Shown here piece by piece: positions 8,237 to 17,097 of a DNA stretch of 64,000 bases. The DNA is taken from positions 62,001 to 126,000 of the forward strand of contig CCFE01000030.1 of assembly GCA_000752035.1 (NCBI GenBank). Reading direction: 5' to 3'. How positions within the stretch are numbered: the stretch's first letter is position 1; the number at the start of each line of letters is the position of its first letter. The notes under the pieces were generated by a model. It was not told the DNA's origin. It saw nothing but the letters and a program-made list of their open reading frames with translations, and searched no databases. The DNA is from Bacillus rubiinfantis. Its GTDB lineage: Bacteria > Bacillota > Bacilli > Bacillales > Cytobacillaceae. The position numbers were made by a program, and so were the translations under genes.

Positions 8237-8536
8237 TTAGATTGCCGTATTGGCAAAGAGCAAAATCCAGCCTAGATGATAAACGAGAATCGAACTGTAA
8301 CACACACAGGCCGTTAGTAATAGCAGTTTAATTTTCCCAGTAATTGGCCTGAGAAGAGCAAGAATGACGAGCAAGAGAGGGAGAATGATTTTTATACCGT
8401 AAAATAACGACCAGTTGAGCTCAATTACGAATCTCATCAATGGATTAGCCTCTTTTACCAAACCCAAAGCAATACCAGCATGGGTCATCACGGCGTCCAA
8501 TACACCAGCAAACAGTAAAAACAAGCAAAACCTCAT
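8237..8536 (-). CDS. DUF5658-type small membrane protein
   Basis: A 99-residue protein with three membrane segments. The N-terminus LFAGVLDAVMTHAGIALGLVKEANPLMRFVIE has the D-x-x-x-T and E-x-N-P pattern of DUF5658 proteins, whose function is unknown. The ATG follows GGAGGGGAAAGGA. No partner gene is apparent; it lies between the helicase gene and the flavodoxin gene, all on the minus strand. Confidence 0.7.
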   Translation of the reverse strand: MRFCLFLLFAGVLDAVMTHAGIALGLVKEANPLMRFVIELNWSLFYGIKIILPLLLVILALLRPITGKIKLLLLTACVCYSSILVYHLGWILLFANTAI

Positions 8537-8648
8537 TCCTTTCCCCTCCTCAACACCAGTTTTTCATGTTAGCAGTACGCAAATACCCCATAACTATAAT
8601 TTAACATAAAAAGAACGTTATTATTCTATTTAAAGAACGATTTTACAA

Positions 8649-8672
8649 AAAAAGAGCCCTTAATGGGCACAG
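8649..8672 (-). terminator. Rho-independent terminator of the flavodoxin gene
   Basis: On the minus strand GTGCCCATTAAGGGC forms a short GC hairpin followed by TCTTTTTTT, just downstream of the flavodoxin stop. Confidence 0.8.
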
Positions 8673-8679
8673 TAAAATC

Positions 8680-9141
8680 TTAGGAACATTCAGCAAGAAG
8701 CATATTGGCAAACTGCCGGCCAAATTGGCTACACAGCTCTTTTTCTTCTACATTTGGAGCAAGGTCAATTTTTAACCCGTCAAGCGCAATCTGTGCCCCG
8801 AGCTGCTGCAATTTTCCCATTAATATATCAACGGCAGCACCGCGATGCTCATAGGAGGAGTCGCATGAACCAAAGGCCGCAGCAAGCTTTCCCGTTAAAT
8901 CGAGCGTATCCATCTCCTCATAAAAGTCAATGAATTCATCCGGCAGACTTCCTTGATCCCATGTATAAGCACCAAGGAGAATCCCTTGATAATCCTCTAA
9001 CTCAACTGTATTGGCCAATAAGATATCTTTAATCTCAACAGCCGCTCCCGCTGCTTTTATCCCCTCAGCAATGGCTTCAGCCATCTCCGCGGTGTTGCCG
9101 GACATACTGGCATAAACAATCAAACAAGTATTTTCGCTCAT
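8680..9141 (-). CDS. Short-chain flavodoxin (YkuN/YkuP-like)
   Basis: A 153-residue FMN protein. The phosphate-binding loop is YASMSGNTAEMAEAIAEG, the isoalloxazine loops include GAYTWDQGSLPDEF and GSCDSSYEHRGAAVD, all typical of flavodoxins that replace ferredoxin as a low-potential electron carrier under iron limitation. The ATG at 9141 follows AGAGGTGAG; an in-frame GTG nine bases upstream overlaps that site. A Fur-like inverted repeat lies 28 bases upstream, consistent with iron control as known for ykuNOP in B. subtilis. It is monocistronic with its own terminator. Confidence 0.9.
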   Translation of the reverse strand: MSENTCLIVYASMSGNTAEMAEAIAEGIKAAGAAVEIKDILLANTVELEDYQGILLGAYTWDQGSLPDEFIDFYEEMDTLDLTGKLAAAFGSCDSSYEHRGAAVDILMGKLQQLGAQIALDGLKIDLAPNVEEKELCSQFGRQFANMLLAECS

Positions 9142-9168
9142 GAAACTCACCTCTTCTTTTTAAAGAAG

Positions 9169-9187
9169 TATAATGAATTTCATTATC
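9169..9187 (-). promoter_or_regulatory. Fur-box-like operator upstream of the flavodoxin gene
   Basis: ATAATGAA-T-TTCATTAT is a perfect inverted repeat; the surrounding 19 bases match 15 of 19 positions of the classical Fur box (GATAATGATAATCATTATC). It overlaps a possible -10 element (TATACT on the minus strand) and sits just before the flavodoxin gene. Confidence 0.65.
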
Positions 9188-9189
9188 GA

Positions 9190-9213
9190 TTACCTTGATG
9201 AAAATCAAGGTAA
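9190..9213. promoter_or_regulatory. Perfect 10-bp inverted repeat with GAAA spacer
   Basis: TTACCTTGAT-GAAA-ATCAAGGTAA sits directly beside the Fur-like box. It has no T-run, so it is more likely a second operator than a terminator. The binding factor is unknown. Confidence 0.5.
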
Positions 9214-9291
9214 TGAAAAACCTGCTTGCCTATCGGAACTGGTCTCGCTATTGAACCGTAAGTGTTTATGTTATACTGTCCAGCTAATAGT

Positions 9292-9342
9292 AAAAAACCC
9301 CTGCAAAGAGGAAAGTAATCTCTTCCCTCTTCACAGGGGTAC
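9292..9342 (-). terminator. Rho-independent terminator of the CocE-type gene
   Basis: On the minus strand ACCCCTGTGAAGAGG pairs with CCTCTTTGCAGGGGT, followed by TTTTTTA. It lies just after the stop at 9357. Confidence 0.85.
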
Positions 9343-9356
9343 CTGCTATCGTATAT

Positions 9357-11408
9357 CTAAACCAAATCTCGGGGAATATCAGAAGTCCATTTTTTCGTGA
9401 ACACCTGGTTATCACCCTCAAAGGCTGTCAATTCATTTATTAAATGAAATTGATATTGATCTGCTTTCATTATGCTTATCGTTTCGAGACGTGTCTGCCA
9501 GTCACCACGCCCGAGGGTTAACGTCCATTCACATTGCACCTCCGCCGACAACGGATCGCCCTCTTTAATCCGGTAAAAATTGCGATTAATGCTGCCATAC
9601 TCGATGCCGTTATAAAATAAGCGATAAGCGCCTTCATCGGAAATATCCTCAAGTAGCCATTCCCCGTTAATAAGATCGTGATGTACCTTCCGCGACCGGC
9701 TTTCTGGTCTAACAACCTCCCGTTCCATACAGACCGCTGTCTCTGGTACAGAAAAATCGGCTAATTCCTCATCTAAAGGCTGCGGAATCCGAACTGGAAG
9801 TTTTAGCCGCGTTTGCTCACCGGTAAACACCTGTAATGTCACTGGTTCTGACGACGGCCATGCATGCGGCCAATAGGTTGGCGATAAAGCTAAACGCCAG
9901 CGATGGCCGGCCGGGAGCACATAGCCAATCGCGTTAAGCTGCACTTTAACTGTATAACGTTTCCCTGGGACAAGCGGTGTTGGAAATTCATGGCTATCCC
10001 GATGGGTTAAATTGAGCATTCCCCAGCTTACTAGCGTTGAAGCCCCATCTGGAGCGACATCACATAGTCGAACAGCTAATAAAGCGTTCGGACGGTCTGC
10101 AGAAAGTTCCACACTTAGTTCTGGGAATCCCAGCACCTCCATTGGCGTTTCTAGTGGCTCTGATGTAAAGCAGACTGAAAAACTATCTTCAAGCCGCTGG
10201 TCTGACGCTAAATCCCCTGCTTGGCCAAACGGACACCAGACACCGGCATACAAACCATGCTGCTGAACGCCCGAGACAGACAAGGCTTTTTCTTCAGCTT
10301 GTTTCCTTGTTAAAAAACCTTTGCTGCTTAGCCACAAGTCAGTCGGATTGCAATTTGCCGATGGCCAAGATGTCTCAGCAACCCACCGCCCTGGCCGCTG
10401 CTCATATTCCGTTTGCGGAGGAACTGAATCCTGCATCCACACCCTAAGCATTGGTTCCTCCATAATTCCAGTATCAATTCCTTTTAACCACTGGTCCCAC
10501 CAGCGCAAACATTCCTGTAAGAATCCGATAGCCGGTCCCGGAACAGCAACCTCCGGAAATTCATGAGCCCACGGTCCAATCAGCCCTTTTCGCGGCCCTG
10601 AAAGTCCCGCAAGCAAACGAAAAATCGCATTGGTATAGCCATCTGCCCAGCCGCCAACCGCATAGACCGGAATGTCAATATCAGCATAATTTTCACACAC
10701 CGAGCCATGCTTCCAATACACATCACGTCGTTGATGTTTGACCCATTCCTCCACAAAAGCTGGTGTATTTTCCAATCGTTCAAGCCAATTGGCTCGCCAC
10801 TGTTCCCCCACAACCTGAGGATCCGCCGGGCGGCCATTATAAACGAGCATTGTCGAAGCCCACCAAAGCATATCAGAAGCCAATAAGCAACCGCCCATAT
10901 AATGCACATCGTCGGCATAGCGATCATCCGTGGAACAAAGGGTAATGATTGCTTTTAGTGCCGGGTGACGTCGTGCTGCCACCTGAAGCCCATTAAAACC
11001 ACCCCAAGACTTGCCAATCATCCCAACAGCACCTGACGACCAAGGTTGTTCGGTAATCCATGTTAGTACGTCTAGCGCATCATCTTGTTCCTGCGGTAAA
11101 TACTCATCATAAAGGATGCCTTCTGAATCACCTGACCCGCGTAAGTCCACCCGAATGCTGGCATATCCATGACCGGCAAAATATGGATGGCGAATGGAAT
11201 CACGTAACGCAGTGAAGTCATTTTTTCGATAGGGAAGATATTCTAAAATAGCTGGTACCGGATGCTCCTCCGCATCCTCCGGCAGCCAAATCCGCGCCGC
11301 AAGCCGCGTGCCATCCGACATTGGAATCCATACGTGAGAAATCTCACGCACTTGTTTGGGGAACTCTGTTTTAATTTTCAATACTGAATCCGGAATATCA
11401 AAAGCCAT
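9357..11408 (-). CDS. CocE/NonD-family hydrolase (X-Pro dipeptidyl-peptidase S15 type)
   Basis: A 683-residue protein with no signal peptide. The N-terminal alpha/beta hydrolase domain shows VWIPMSDGTRLAARIWLPE, the DLRGSGDSEG turn and the nucleophile elbow GKSWGGFNG, with an acid/His region near GGWADGYTNA and GPWAHEFPE. The C-terminal half is the beta-rich X-Pro DAP-C domain (LRVWMQDS, HRWRLALSPTYWPHAWPS). Relatives include cocaine esterase and glutaryl-7-ACA acylases, so the native substrate cannot be read from sequence. The start MAFDIPDS follows GGGAGGGGTTAAC; an upstream in-frame start is not supported. It is separated from the cyclase gene by a dispersed repeat. Confidence 0.88.
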   Translation of the reverse strand: MAFDIPDSVLKIKTEFPKQVREISHVWIPMSDGTRLAARIWLPEDAEEHPVPAILEYLPYRKNDFTALRDSIRHPYFAGHGYASIRVDLRGSGDSEGILYDEYLPQEQDDALDVLTWITEQPWSSGAVGMIGKSWGGFNGLQVAARRHPALKAIITLCSTDDRYADDVHYMGGCLLASDMLWWASTMLVYNGRPADPQVVGEQWRANWLERLENTPAFVEEWVKHQRRDVYWKHGSVCENYADIDIPVYAVGGWADGYTNAIFRLLAGLSGPRKGLIGPWAHEFPEVAVPGPAIGFLQECLRWWDQWLKGIDTGIMEEPMLRVWMQDSVPPQTEYEQRPGRWVAETSWPSANCNPTDLWLSSKGFLTRKQAEEKALSVSGVQQHGLYAGVWCPFGQAGDLASDQRLEDSFSVCFTSEPLETPMEVLGFPELSVELSADRPNALLAVRLCDVAPDGASTLVSWGMLNLTHRDSHEFPTPLVPGKRYTVKVQLNAIGYVLPAGHRWRLALSPTYWPHAWPSSEPVTLQVFTGEQTRLKLPVRIPQPLDEELADFSVPETAVCMEREVVRPESRSRKVHHDLINGEWLLEDISDEGAYRLFYNGIEYGSINRNFYRIKEGDPLSAEVQCEWTLTLGRGDWQTRLETISIMKADQYQFHLINELTAFEGDNQVFTKKWTSDIPRDLV

Positions 11409-11541
11409 GTTAACCCCTCCCAAAATTTTTAGTAAAATATGTAACTACGATTTTCGTTAAAGAACCTTCACAAAAAATAGTAAAAATCACTATATAAAAA
11501 TTATACTCTTTTCGTACAATTCTGCCTATTTTTCAGGAGGA

Positions 11542-11600
11542 GCCATTTATCCCGCCTTAACGGGCAATAAGACCCCCACCTCAAGATTACGAGTCTATAA
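11542..11600. repeat. Dispersed hairpin repeat, copy 2
   Basis: Near-identical to 1231-1290 and in the same orientation, with the CCCG-CCTTAA-CGGG hairpin, the GACCCCCACCTCA block and the ACGAGTCTATAA tail. Its last base is four bases from the stop codon of the cyclase gene, so it lies in that gene's 3' untranslated region. It lacks the GGGGG/CCCCC extension seen beside copy 1. Confidence 0.75.
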
Positions 11601-11604
11601 AGGG

Positions 11605-12222
11605 TTATCTTCGCAGAATCGCCCGTACCGGACTGCCATCCCCATTCTCTAGTGGCAGCGGTAAGGCAATCAGTTCATAGTCACCTGGTTCAACAGAATC
11701 CAGCAGTAAGGATTCAAGGATATAGATTCCATGTTGGTTCAAGCTGTGATGGGCTGGAAGTTCTTCACTCTCATAGGGATCAACAGACGGGACATCAACA
11801 CCAACTAGACAAACCCCTCTACTGGCTAACAATGGCACTGCATCTGGCTCAATATAGGGAAAACACTGTGGGAATTCTGCAGGGTTTTTCCAGCCCATTG
11901 TTTTAAACAGGATACGTTTGACCCCTTCTAACTGGAGCATGTCAATCTCTTCAACGGTGATTATTTCTTTCCCTGTCATGTCAATAACCCTAGCCGGACC
12001 GATGTAGATATTGAGATCTACTTCTGTAATCGTTTTGCCGCTTTGTTCAAAATGAAACGGTGCATCGACATGGGTTCCGGAATGGGTACTTAATTGCAGA
12101 CTACCGACATTTGCGATACTCCCCTTCGCTATCGCACTTGATAAATGATAATGAAACGGTTCATCACCGGGCCAAACCGGCATATGATTCTGTAATTTTC
12201 TTGAAATATCTATAATTGGCAA
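11605..12222 (-). CDS. kynB: Cyclase-family metal hydrolase (kynurenine formamidase-like)
   Basis: A 205-residue protein of the cyclase/arylformamidase family. It shows DISRKLQNHMPVWPGDEPF at the N-terminus and the metal-binding motif HSGTHVDAPFHF near residue 47, plus GVDVPSVDP and a second His in ELPAHHSLNQHGIYILE. The length and order fit bacterial KynB, which hydrolyses N-formylkynurenine. No other kynurenine-pathway gene is in the window, so the substrate may differ. The ATG is preceded by a weak site (GGGGTGAAAAAC). The gene is oriented with the CocE-type gene downstream but separated by about 200 bases and a repeat. Confidence 0.75.
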   Translation of the reverse strand: MPIIDISRKLQNHMPVWPGDEPFHYHLSSAIAKGSIANVGSLQLSTHSGTHVDAPFHFEQSGKTITEVDLNIYIGPARVIDMTGKEIITVEEIDMLQLEGVKRILFKTMGWKNPAEFPQCFPYIEPDAVPLLASRGVCLVGVDVPSVDPYESEELPAHHSLNQHGIYILESLLLDSVEPGDYELIALPLPLENGDGSPVRAILRR

Positions 12223-12365
12223 TGTTTTTCACCCCATTCTAAACTTCAACATGATTCATTCATATCATAGTTTCAGACATTATGACATAATATAATCGAT
12301 ATATTTTTTCTGATAAATCCACTAACAATGTTGGCGATTTCAAAAAATTCCCTAAAAAAAAACAC

Positions 12366-12393
12366 TTGCAAAACTATTAGAAAATAATATAAT
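12366..12393 (+). promoter_or_regulatory. SigA-type promoter of the brnQ T-box transcript
   Basis: TTGCAA, 16 bases, TATAAT, about 45 bases before stem I of the T-box. Confidence 0.7.
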
Positions 12394-12433
12394 TGGTTTA
12401 TCAAAATTATTTCTGACTCTTTTTAAAAATCAA

Positions 12434-12702
12434 AATCAATGACGAGAACAGTAGCTTGTTTTACCTTGACTGTAGAGAGCCGGCGGTTGGTGAAAGCCGG
12501 TGTCAGAAAACAAGTGAACATCATCTCTGAGATGCAAGGGTGAATGATGTAGTAATCCTTGCCGGATTGCCTGCCGTTACAATTGGACGCGTATGATGGT
12601 ACGTTGAACGAGAGCCGCAAATTGCTTTATTTTTTTATTTGCGGAAGTAGGGTGGTAACGCGAGCAAGCTCGTCCCTATCCATAGGGGCGGGCTTTTTTA
12701 TT
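12434..12702 (+). ncRNA. T-box leader controlling brnQ, probable isoleucine specifier
   Basis: A complete T-box transcription-attenuation leader. Stem I spans about 12437-12545. The specifier-loop side reads GTGAACATCATCTCTGAG, where ATC (Ile) is the likely specifier codon by alignment to the ilvB leader. The T-box sequence GTAGGGTGGTAACGCG is at about 12645-12660, followed by the terminator AGCTCGTCCCTA..TAGGGGCGGGCT with TTTTTT. Uncharged tRNA-Ile binding should favour the antiterminator and allow brnQ expression. Confidence 0.92.
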
Positions 12703-12738
12703 TTGGTAAAAAAAGAGCGCTGAAAGGAAGAGGAAAAA

Positions 12739-14085
12739 ATGAAGAAGAGAGACACATTTTTTGTAGGCCTAATGTTATTTTCAATGTTTTTCGGAGCTGG
12801 TAACTTGATTTTCCCGCCGTTCTTAGGAATGGGGGCAGGAACTTCCTTTTGGCCGGCGATGGTTGGTTTTATTATTACAGCAGTGGGACTGCCGCTGTTA
12901 GTCATTTCCGCAATCGCGCTTGTAAAGGACGGTGTTAATACGCTTAGCAACAGGGTTCATCCGTGGTTTGGTGCAGTTTTCACAGTAATGGTTTACTTGT
13001 CAATTGGGCCATTCTTTGGAATCCCCCGCAATGCCAATGTCGCCTTTGAAATGGGCTTTAAACCATTTGTTGCTGATACAGCCTTTAGCCAACCTGTTTT
13101 ACTGCTAGTTTTCACAGCTGTATTCTTTTTGGTGGTTTATCTCTTAAGCTTATATCCATCAAAAGTAGTCGATTATATGGGACGCATTATTACCCCAACT
13201 TTGTTACTATCAATTGTTGTTCTCTGTGTCACCGGATTTTTTAAATTAGATCAGCCGCTCCAAAAACCTTCAGAACCCTATCAATCTGCTTCGTTATTTA
13301 AGGGGTTTATTGACGGATATTCAACAATGGATGCGTTAGCGGCTCTAGCGTTTGGAATTGTCATTTTAACGACGATTAAACAAAAGGGTGTATCTTCAAA
13401 AAAACAATTAACTGCTTATACAATCAAAGCTGGCCTTGTCGCTGGAGCAGCCCTGGCCCTTGTATATGCTGGAATTGGCTTTGTTGGTGCCAAGATGGCG
13501 AGTTACGGAACGTTTGATAATGGAACAGCTTTATTGTCATCAGCAGCTACAATCCTATTGGGCAATAGCGGAAAAGTTTTATTAGGATTTATTTTTACCT
13601 TAGCATGCTTTACTACCTGTGTTGGTTTGACGATCGCCTGCGGGCAATATTTTTCAAAAGTAGTTTCAACATTAAGCTATCGTATGGTGGTAACAATTGT
13701 GACCCTTGGTAGTTTCCTTATCGCCAATCTTGGATTAAATCAGATTATCTCGATTTCGGTGCCATTCCTCGTCATGGCTTACCCATTAACGATTGTGCTC
13801 GTAACATTAGCTTTCTTTCATCGTTTTTTTGGCGGTTCACAAAAGGTTTATGCGGGCGCGATGCTGCTAACAGGTGTGGTTAGTCTATATGATGGGGTGA
13901 AGATGTTTGGTCTAAAATGGGGAGCAGTGGAGACAGTGATGAATCAGCTCCCACTTGCGTCAGTGGGACTGGGCTGGGTAGTACCGGCGCTTGTCGGTGC
14001 ACTCGTTGGATTTGTTTTACAAAAATTAACACGCCCAGCAGTAGAACACAGTGGAGAAGAGCTCTCAATCGAAAAAGTTTCATAA
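12739..14085 (+). CDS. brnQ: BrnQ branched-chain amino acid:cation symporter
   Basis: A 448-residue integral membrane protein with about 12 membrane segments. The N-terminus MKKRDTFFVGLMLFSMFFGAGNLIFPPFLG is the LIVCS-family signature. BrnQ imports Leu, Ile and Val with Na+ or H+. The ATG follows GAAAGGAAGAGG. The gene is directly behind an Ile-type T-box, so uptake should rise when tRNA-Ile is uncharged. It is monocistronic, with a terminator just after the stop. Confidence 0.95.
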   Translation: MKKRDTFFVGLMLFSMFFGAGNLIFPPFLGMGAGTSFWPAMVGFIITAVGLPLLVISAIALVKDGVNTLSNRVHPWFGAVFTVMVYLSIGPFFGIPRNANVAFEMGFKPFVADTAFSQPVLLLVFTAVFFLVVYLLSLYPSKVVDYMGRIITPTLLLSIVVLCVTGFFKLDQPLQKPSEPYQSASLFKGFIDGYSTMDALAALAFGIVILTTIKQKGVSSKKQLTAYTIKAGLVAGAALALVYAGIGFVGAKMASYGTFDNGTALLSSAATILLGNSGKVLLGFIFTLACFTTCVGLTIACGQYFSKVVSTLSYRMVVTIVTLGSFLIANLGLNQIISISVPFLVMAYPLTIVLVTLAFFHRFFGGSQKVYAGAMLLTGVVSLYDGVKMFGLKWGAVETVMNQLPLASVGLGWVVPALVGALVGFVLQKLTRPAVEHSGEELSIEKVS

Positions 14086-14093
14086 AGTGAGAA

Positions 14094-14132
14094 CAGCCAG
14101 CAGGAATTAGTTATATCCTGCTGGCTTATTTT
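14094..14132 (+). terminator. Rho-independent terminator of brnQ
   Basis: AGCCAGCAGGA pairs with TCCTGCTGGCT and is followed by TATTTT. Confidence 0.85.
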
Positions 14133-14168
14133 GATCATCCATCTCACCGGCCGTGCTTACGAAGATAT

Positions 14169-15155
14169 TTATTTTTCCGCTCCAAATACGATTCCATTTT
14201 GCCGGCGGGCTTCTTCGGTTATCGTTAACACGGTTCGGCTCCAATTTTTCAATGTTTCGTATTCACGATTGTTTCCTGTCTCAATGATACGGGCAAATGT
14301 TACACATTCATAGACCATATCTTTAACAGCTTGCTCGAGACTTAAAACTTGAGCCTTTTTAGTATGACTATCGATAAAGGTAACGTCCGAAATCGGCGCT
14401 GCTTCCGACAGCACAAACGTGCCATTCTCCCCATGAATTTCACTTTGTTGAGAAGAATGAGCAATTTTCGAACAGAGAATCGTACAGACAAATCCGTCGT
14501 ACTCTAACACAAGTGTCCCGCTGCCATCAATTCCCGACCTTAATAATACAGGATGGTACGTGACCTTCTTGGGTGCACCAAACAGGCCAACCGCTATATA
14601 CAATGGATACACCCCTAAATCAACCAACGCTCCGCCTGAAAACTCAGCTGAGAATACATTAGGAGTTTCCCCGTTTAAAAATTTATCATAACGCGATGAA
14701 TATTGAATATATGACAGCATTGCACTACGTAAAGTTCCTGCCAGCGACAGCTTGTCCTTTAAGATTTGAAAATTTGGTGTGTGGATGTTGCGGATGGCCT
14801 CAAATAAATAAACACCATTTTCCTCAGCCACCCTGTGAGCCTCTTCCCACTCTGCAAACGTAGAAAAAATGGGCTTCTCACAGATAACGTGTTTGTTATT
14901 TTTCAAGAAAGGCAGCACTTGCTGAAAGTGAAGTGCATTTGGCGAAGCAATATACACTACATCAATACCAGTACTCTGCGCCATTTCCTCTATGTTTGTA
15001 AAATAATGAGGTGCATTGTAGGTATCAGCTAGAGCCTGGGCTTTTTCAATCGAACGAGAATATATCGCGGCAAGCTGCATCTGCTTGCTTTCTAACGCCG
15101 CTTGGATAAAAGACTCCGTAATCCATCCGGTTCCCACTGTTGCAAATGAAATCAT
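14169..15155 (-). CDS. Gfo/Idh/MocA-family NAD(P)-dependent oxidoreductase
   Basis: A 328-residue protein with the N-terminal Rossmann motif ATVGTGWITESFIQAA, the conserved YIASPNALHFQQV and CEKPIFST (Lys of the EKP motif) near residues 70-97, and a C-terminal alpha/beta domain with LVDLGVYPLYIA. Such enzymes oxidise sugars, inositols or related substrates; the specific substrate is not evident and there is no sugar operon nearby. The ATG follows AGAGAGGTAACAG. It is convergent with brnQ and divergent from glnS. Confidence 0.85.
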   Translation of the reverse strand: MISFATVGTGWITESFIQAALESKQMQLAAIYSRSIEKAQALADTYNAPHYFTNIEEMAQSTGIDVVYIASPNALHFQQVLPFLKNNKHVICEKPIFSTFAEWEEAHRVAEENGVYLFEAIRNIHTPNFQILKDKLSLAGTLRSAMLSYIQYSSRYDKFLNGETPNVFSAEFSGGALVDLGVYPLYIAVGLFGAPKKVTYHPVLLRSGIDGSGTLVLEYDGFVCTILCSKIAHSSQQSEIHGENGTFVLSEAAPISDVTFIDSHTKKAQVLSLEQAVKDMVYECVTFARIIETGNNREYETLKNWSRTVLTITEEARRQNGIVFGAEK

Positions 15156-15363
15156 TCTGTTACCTCTCTTTCAGTTTACATTTCTAAGTAAAATTATATT
15201 GTATTCCTTTTATTCTTTCTATTGCAACTGTAATAACATGCGCAGAAGCAAGTAAATTTTCGCATTTAAGCTGTTTTTTCAGCTTAATTCTCGGGAACAA
15301 TGGAAAAATATCAATATTTATGGTATTTATAAAGAATAGACAAGATGAAAGAGGTTGAACAGA

Positions 15364-17013
15364 GTGGACAATCAAAACTCTAATTTCATAAAGGATATAA
15401 TGATAAAGGACCTGGAATCGGGTAAACATGATACGATTATTACTCGGTTTCCACCAGAACCAAACGGATATTTACATATCGGACACGCAAAATCGATTAT
15501 CCTTAATTTTGGCTTAGCGGATGAATTTAACGGTAAAACAAATTTGCGTTTTGATGACACAAATCCAGCAAAAGAAGACATCGAATTCGTCAACGCTATC
15601 AAAGAAGATGTGAAATGGCTTGGCTTTGATTGGGATAATTTATTTTTCGCATCTAATTATTTTAATGAAATGTACAATCGGGCCATCCTGTTAATTAAAA
15701 AAGGGCTGGCATATGTTGATGATTTAAGCGCGGATGAGATCCGTGAATATCGTGGAACACTAACTGAGCCAGGGAAAAACAGTCCATATCGTGACCGTAC
15801 TATTGAAGAAAACCTTGATTTATTCGAGCGGATGCGCGCCGGAGAATTTGGAAATGGTGAAAAAGTTCTGCGGGCAAAAATTGATATGGCATCACCAAAT
15901 ATCAATCTACGCGATCCCGTTATCTACCGAATTGCTCATGTTCCCCACCATAATACCGGAGATAAATGGTGTATCTATCCTATGTACGCCTTTGCACATC
16001 CACTAGAGGATGCCATCGAAGGAATTACGCATTCAATCTGTACAATTGAATTTGAAGACCAGCGTCCGTTTTATAATTGGGTAGTCGAACAATGCGAAAT
16101 GGATAGCCAGCCGCAGCAAATTGAATTTGGTCGCTTGAACTTGACCAATACCGTCATGAGCAAACGGAAGCTCAAACTGCTCGTAGAGGAAAACTACGTT
16201 GATGGTTGGGATGATCCACGGATGCCGACCATTTCTGGAATCCGCCGTCGTGGCTTCACGCCAGAGTCAATCCGTAACTTCGTGCTTGAAACAGCCGTTT
16301 CAAAAAACAACGCCACCGTCGATTTTGAAATGCTTGAGCATTTTGTGCGCGAGGATTTAAAATTAAAAGCACCACGGACGATGGGAATCATAAATCCATT
16401 AAAAGTGGTGATTACTAATTATCCGGAAGGACAAATCGAGCTGCTAGATGCCGAAATTAATCCAGAAAACCCAGATATGGGCATGCGAAAAATTCCATTC
16501 TCCCGTGAAATCTATATCGAGCACGATGATTTCATGGAGAATCCGCCGAAAAAATATTTCCGTCTCTTCCCTGGCAATGAAGTACGCTTAAAGCATGCTT
16601 ACTTCATTAAATGTGAGGAAGTTGTCAAAGATGCAGATGGCAATGTCGTTGAGATCCGTTGCACGTATGATCCGGAAACGAAGAGCGGTACCGGTTTTAC
16701 CGGAAGGAAGGTAAAAGGGACAATTCACTGGGTGGAAGCAACACATGCGGTTCCTGCTGAATTCCGCCTTTATGAGCCATTAATTTTAGATCAGGCCGAA
16801 GAAGATGAAGAAGGAACATTCCTTGATCATGTGAATCCAAACTCACTTCAGGTATTCCAAGGTTTCGTCGAGCCGAATATGAAGGAAAGCCAGCCGCATG
16901 ACAAGTTTCAATTTTTCCGACATGGCTATTTCAATGTCGATCCAAAAGATACTACCGTAGAAAAACTTGTCTTTAATCGAGTTGTTTCGTTAAAGAGTTC
17001 TTTTAAACTATAA
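15364..17013 (+). CDS. glnS: Glutaminyl-tRNA synthetase (GlnRS)
   Basis: A 549-residue class I aminoacyl-tRNA synthetase of about the length of E. coli GlnRS. It has PPEPNGYLHIGHAKS (HIGH motif, residues about 30-44), LRFDDTNPAKE, the HSICTIEFEDQRPFYNWV active-site region, VMSKRKLKLL (KMSKS equivalent) and a C-terminal anticodon-binding beta-barrel region. The GTG at 15364 follows AGAGGT at eight bases; the in-frame TTG at 15355 overlaps that site. Most Bacillus species make Gln-tRNA by amidating Glu-tRNA with GatCAB and lack GlnRS, so acquisition by transfer is likely. It is monocistronic with its own terminator. Confidence 0.93.
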   Translation: MDNQNSNFIKDIMIKDLESGKHDTIITRFPPEPNGYLHIGHAKSIILNFGLADEFNGKTNLRFDDTNPAKEDIEFVNAIKEDVKWLGFDWDNLFFASNYFNEMYNRAILLIKKGLAYVDDLSADEIREYRGTLTEPGKNSPYRDRTIEENLDLFERMRAGEFGNGEKVLRAKIDMASPNINLRDPVIYRIAHVPHHNTGDKWCIYPMYAFAHPLEDAIEGITHSICTIEFEDQRPFYNWVVEQCEMDSQPQQIEFGRLNLTNTVMSKRKLKLLVEENYVDGWDDPRMPTISGIRRRGFTPESIRNFVLETAVSKNNATVDFEMLEHFVREDLKLKAPRTMGIINPLKVVITNYPEGQIELLDAEINPENPDMGMRKIPFSREIYIEHDDFMENPPKKYFRLFPGNEVRLKHAYFIKCEEVVKDADGNVVEIRCTYDPETKSGTGFTGRKVKGTIHWVEATHAVPAEFRLYEPLILDQAEEDEEGTFLDHVNPNSLQVFQGFVEPNMKESQPHDKFQFFRHGYFNVDPKDTTVEKLVFNRVVSLKSSFKL

Positions 17014-17018
17014 GCATA

Positions 17019-17056
17019 AAAGGGAGTCAGACCAACCAGTCTGGCTCCCTTGTTTT
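17019..17056 (+). terminator. Rho-independent terminator of glnS
   Basis: AAGGGAGTCAGAC pairs with GTCTGGCTCCCTT and is followed by GTTTTC. Confidence 0.85.
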
Positions 17057-17097
17057 CTTCCAACACAAACTTTTGAAATATCTTAAACAACATTTCA

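Noticed and set aside
9173..9400. Plus-strand frame of 75 codons
   Set aside because: It runs through the Fur-like operator, an inverted repeat and a terminator, with no ribosome site.
12423..12620. Minus-strand frame of 65 codons
   Set aside because: It is antisense to the T-box leader of brnQ and has no expression signals.
15184..15429. Minus-strand frame of 81 codons before glnS
   Set aside because: It overlaps the start of glnS on the other strand and has composition of intergenic AT-rich DNA.
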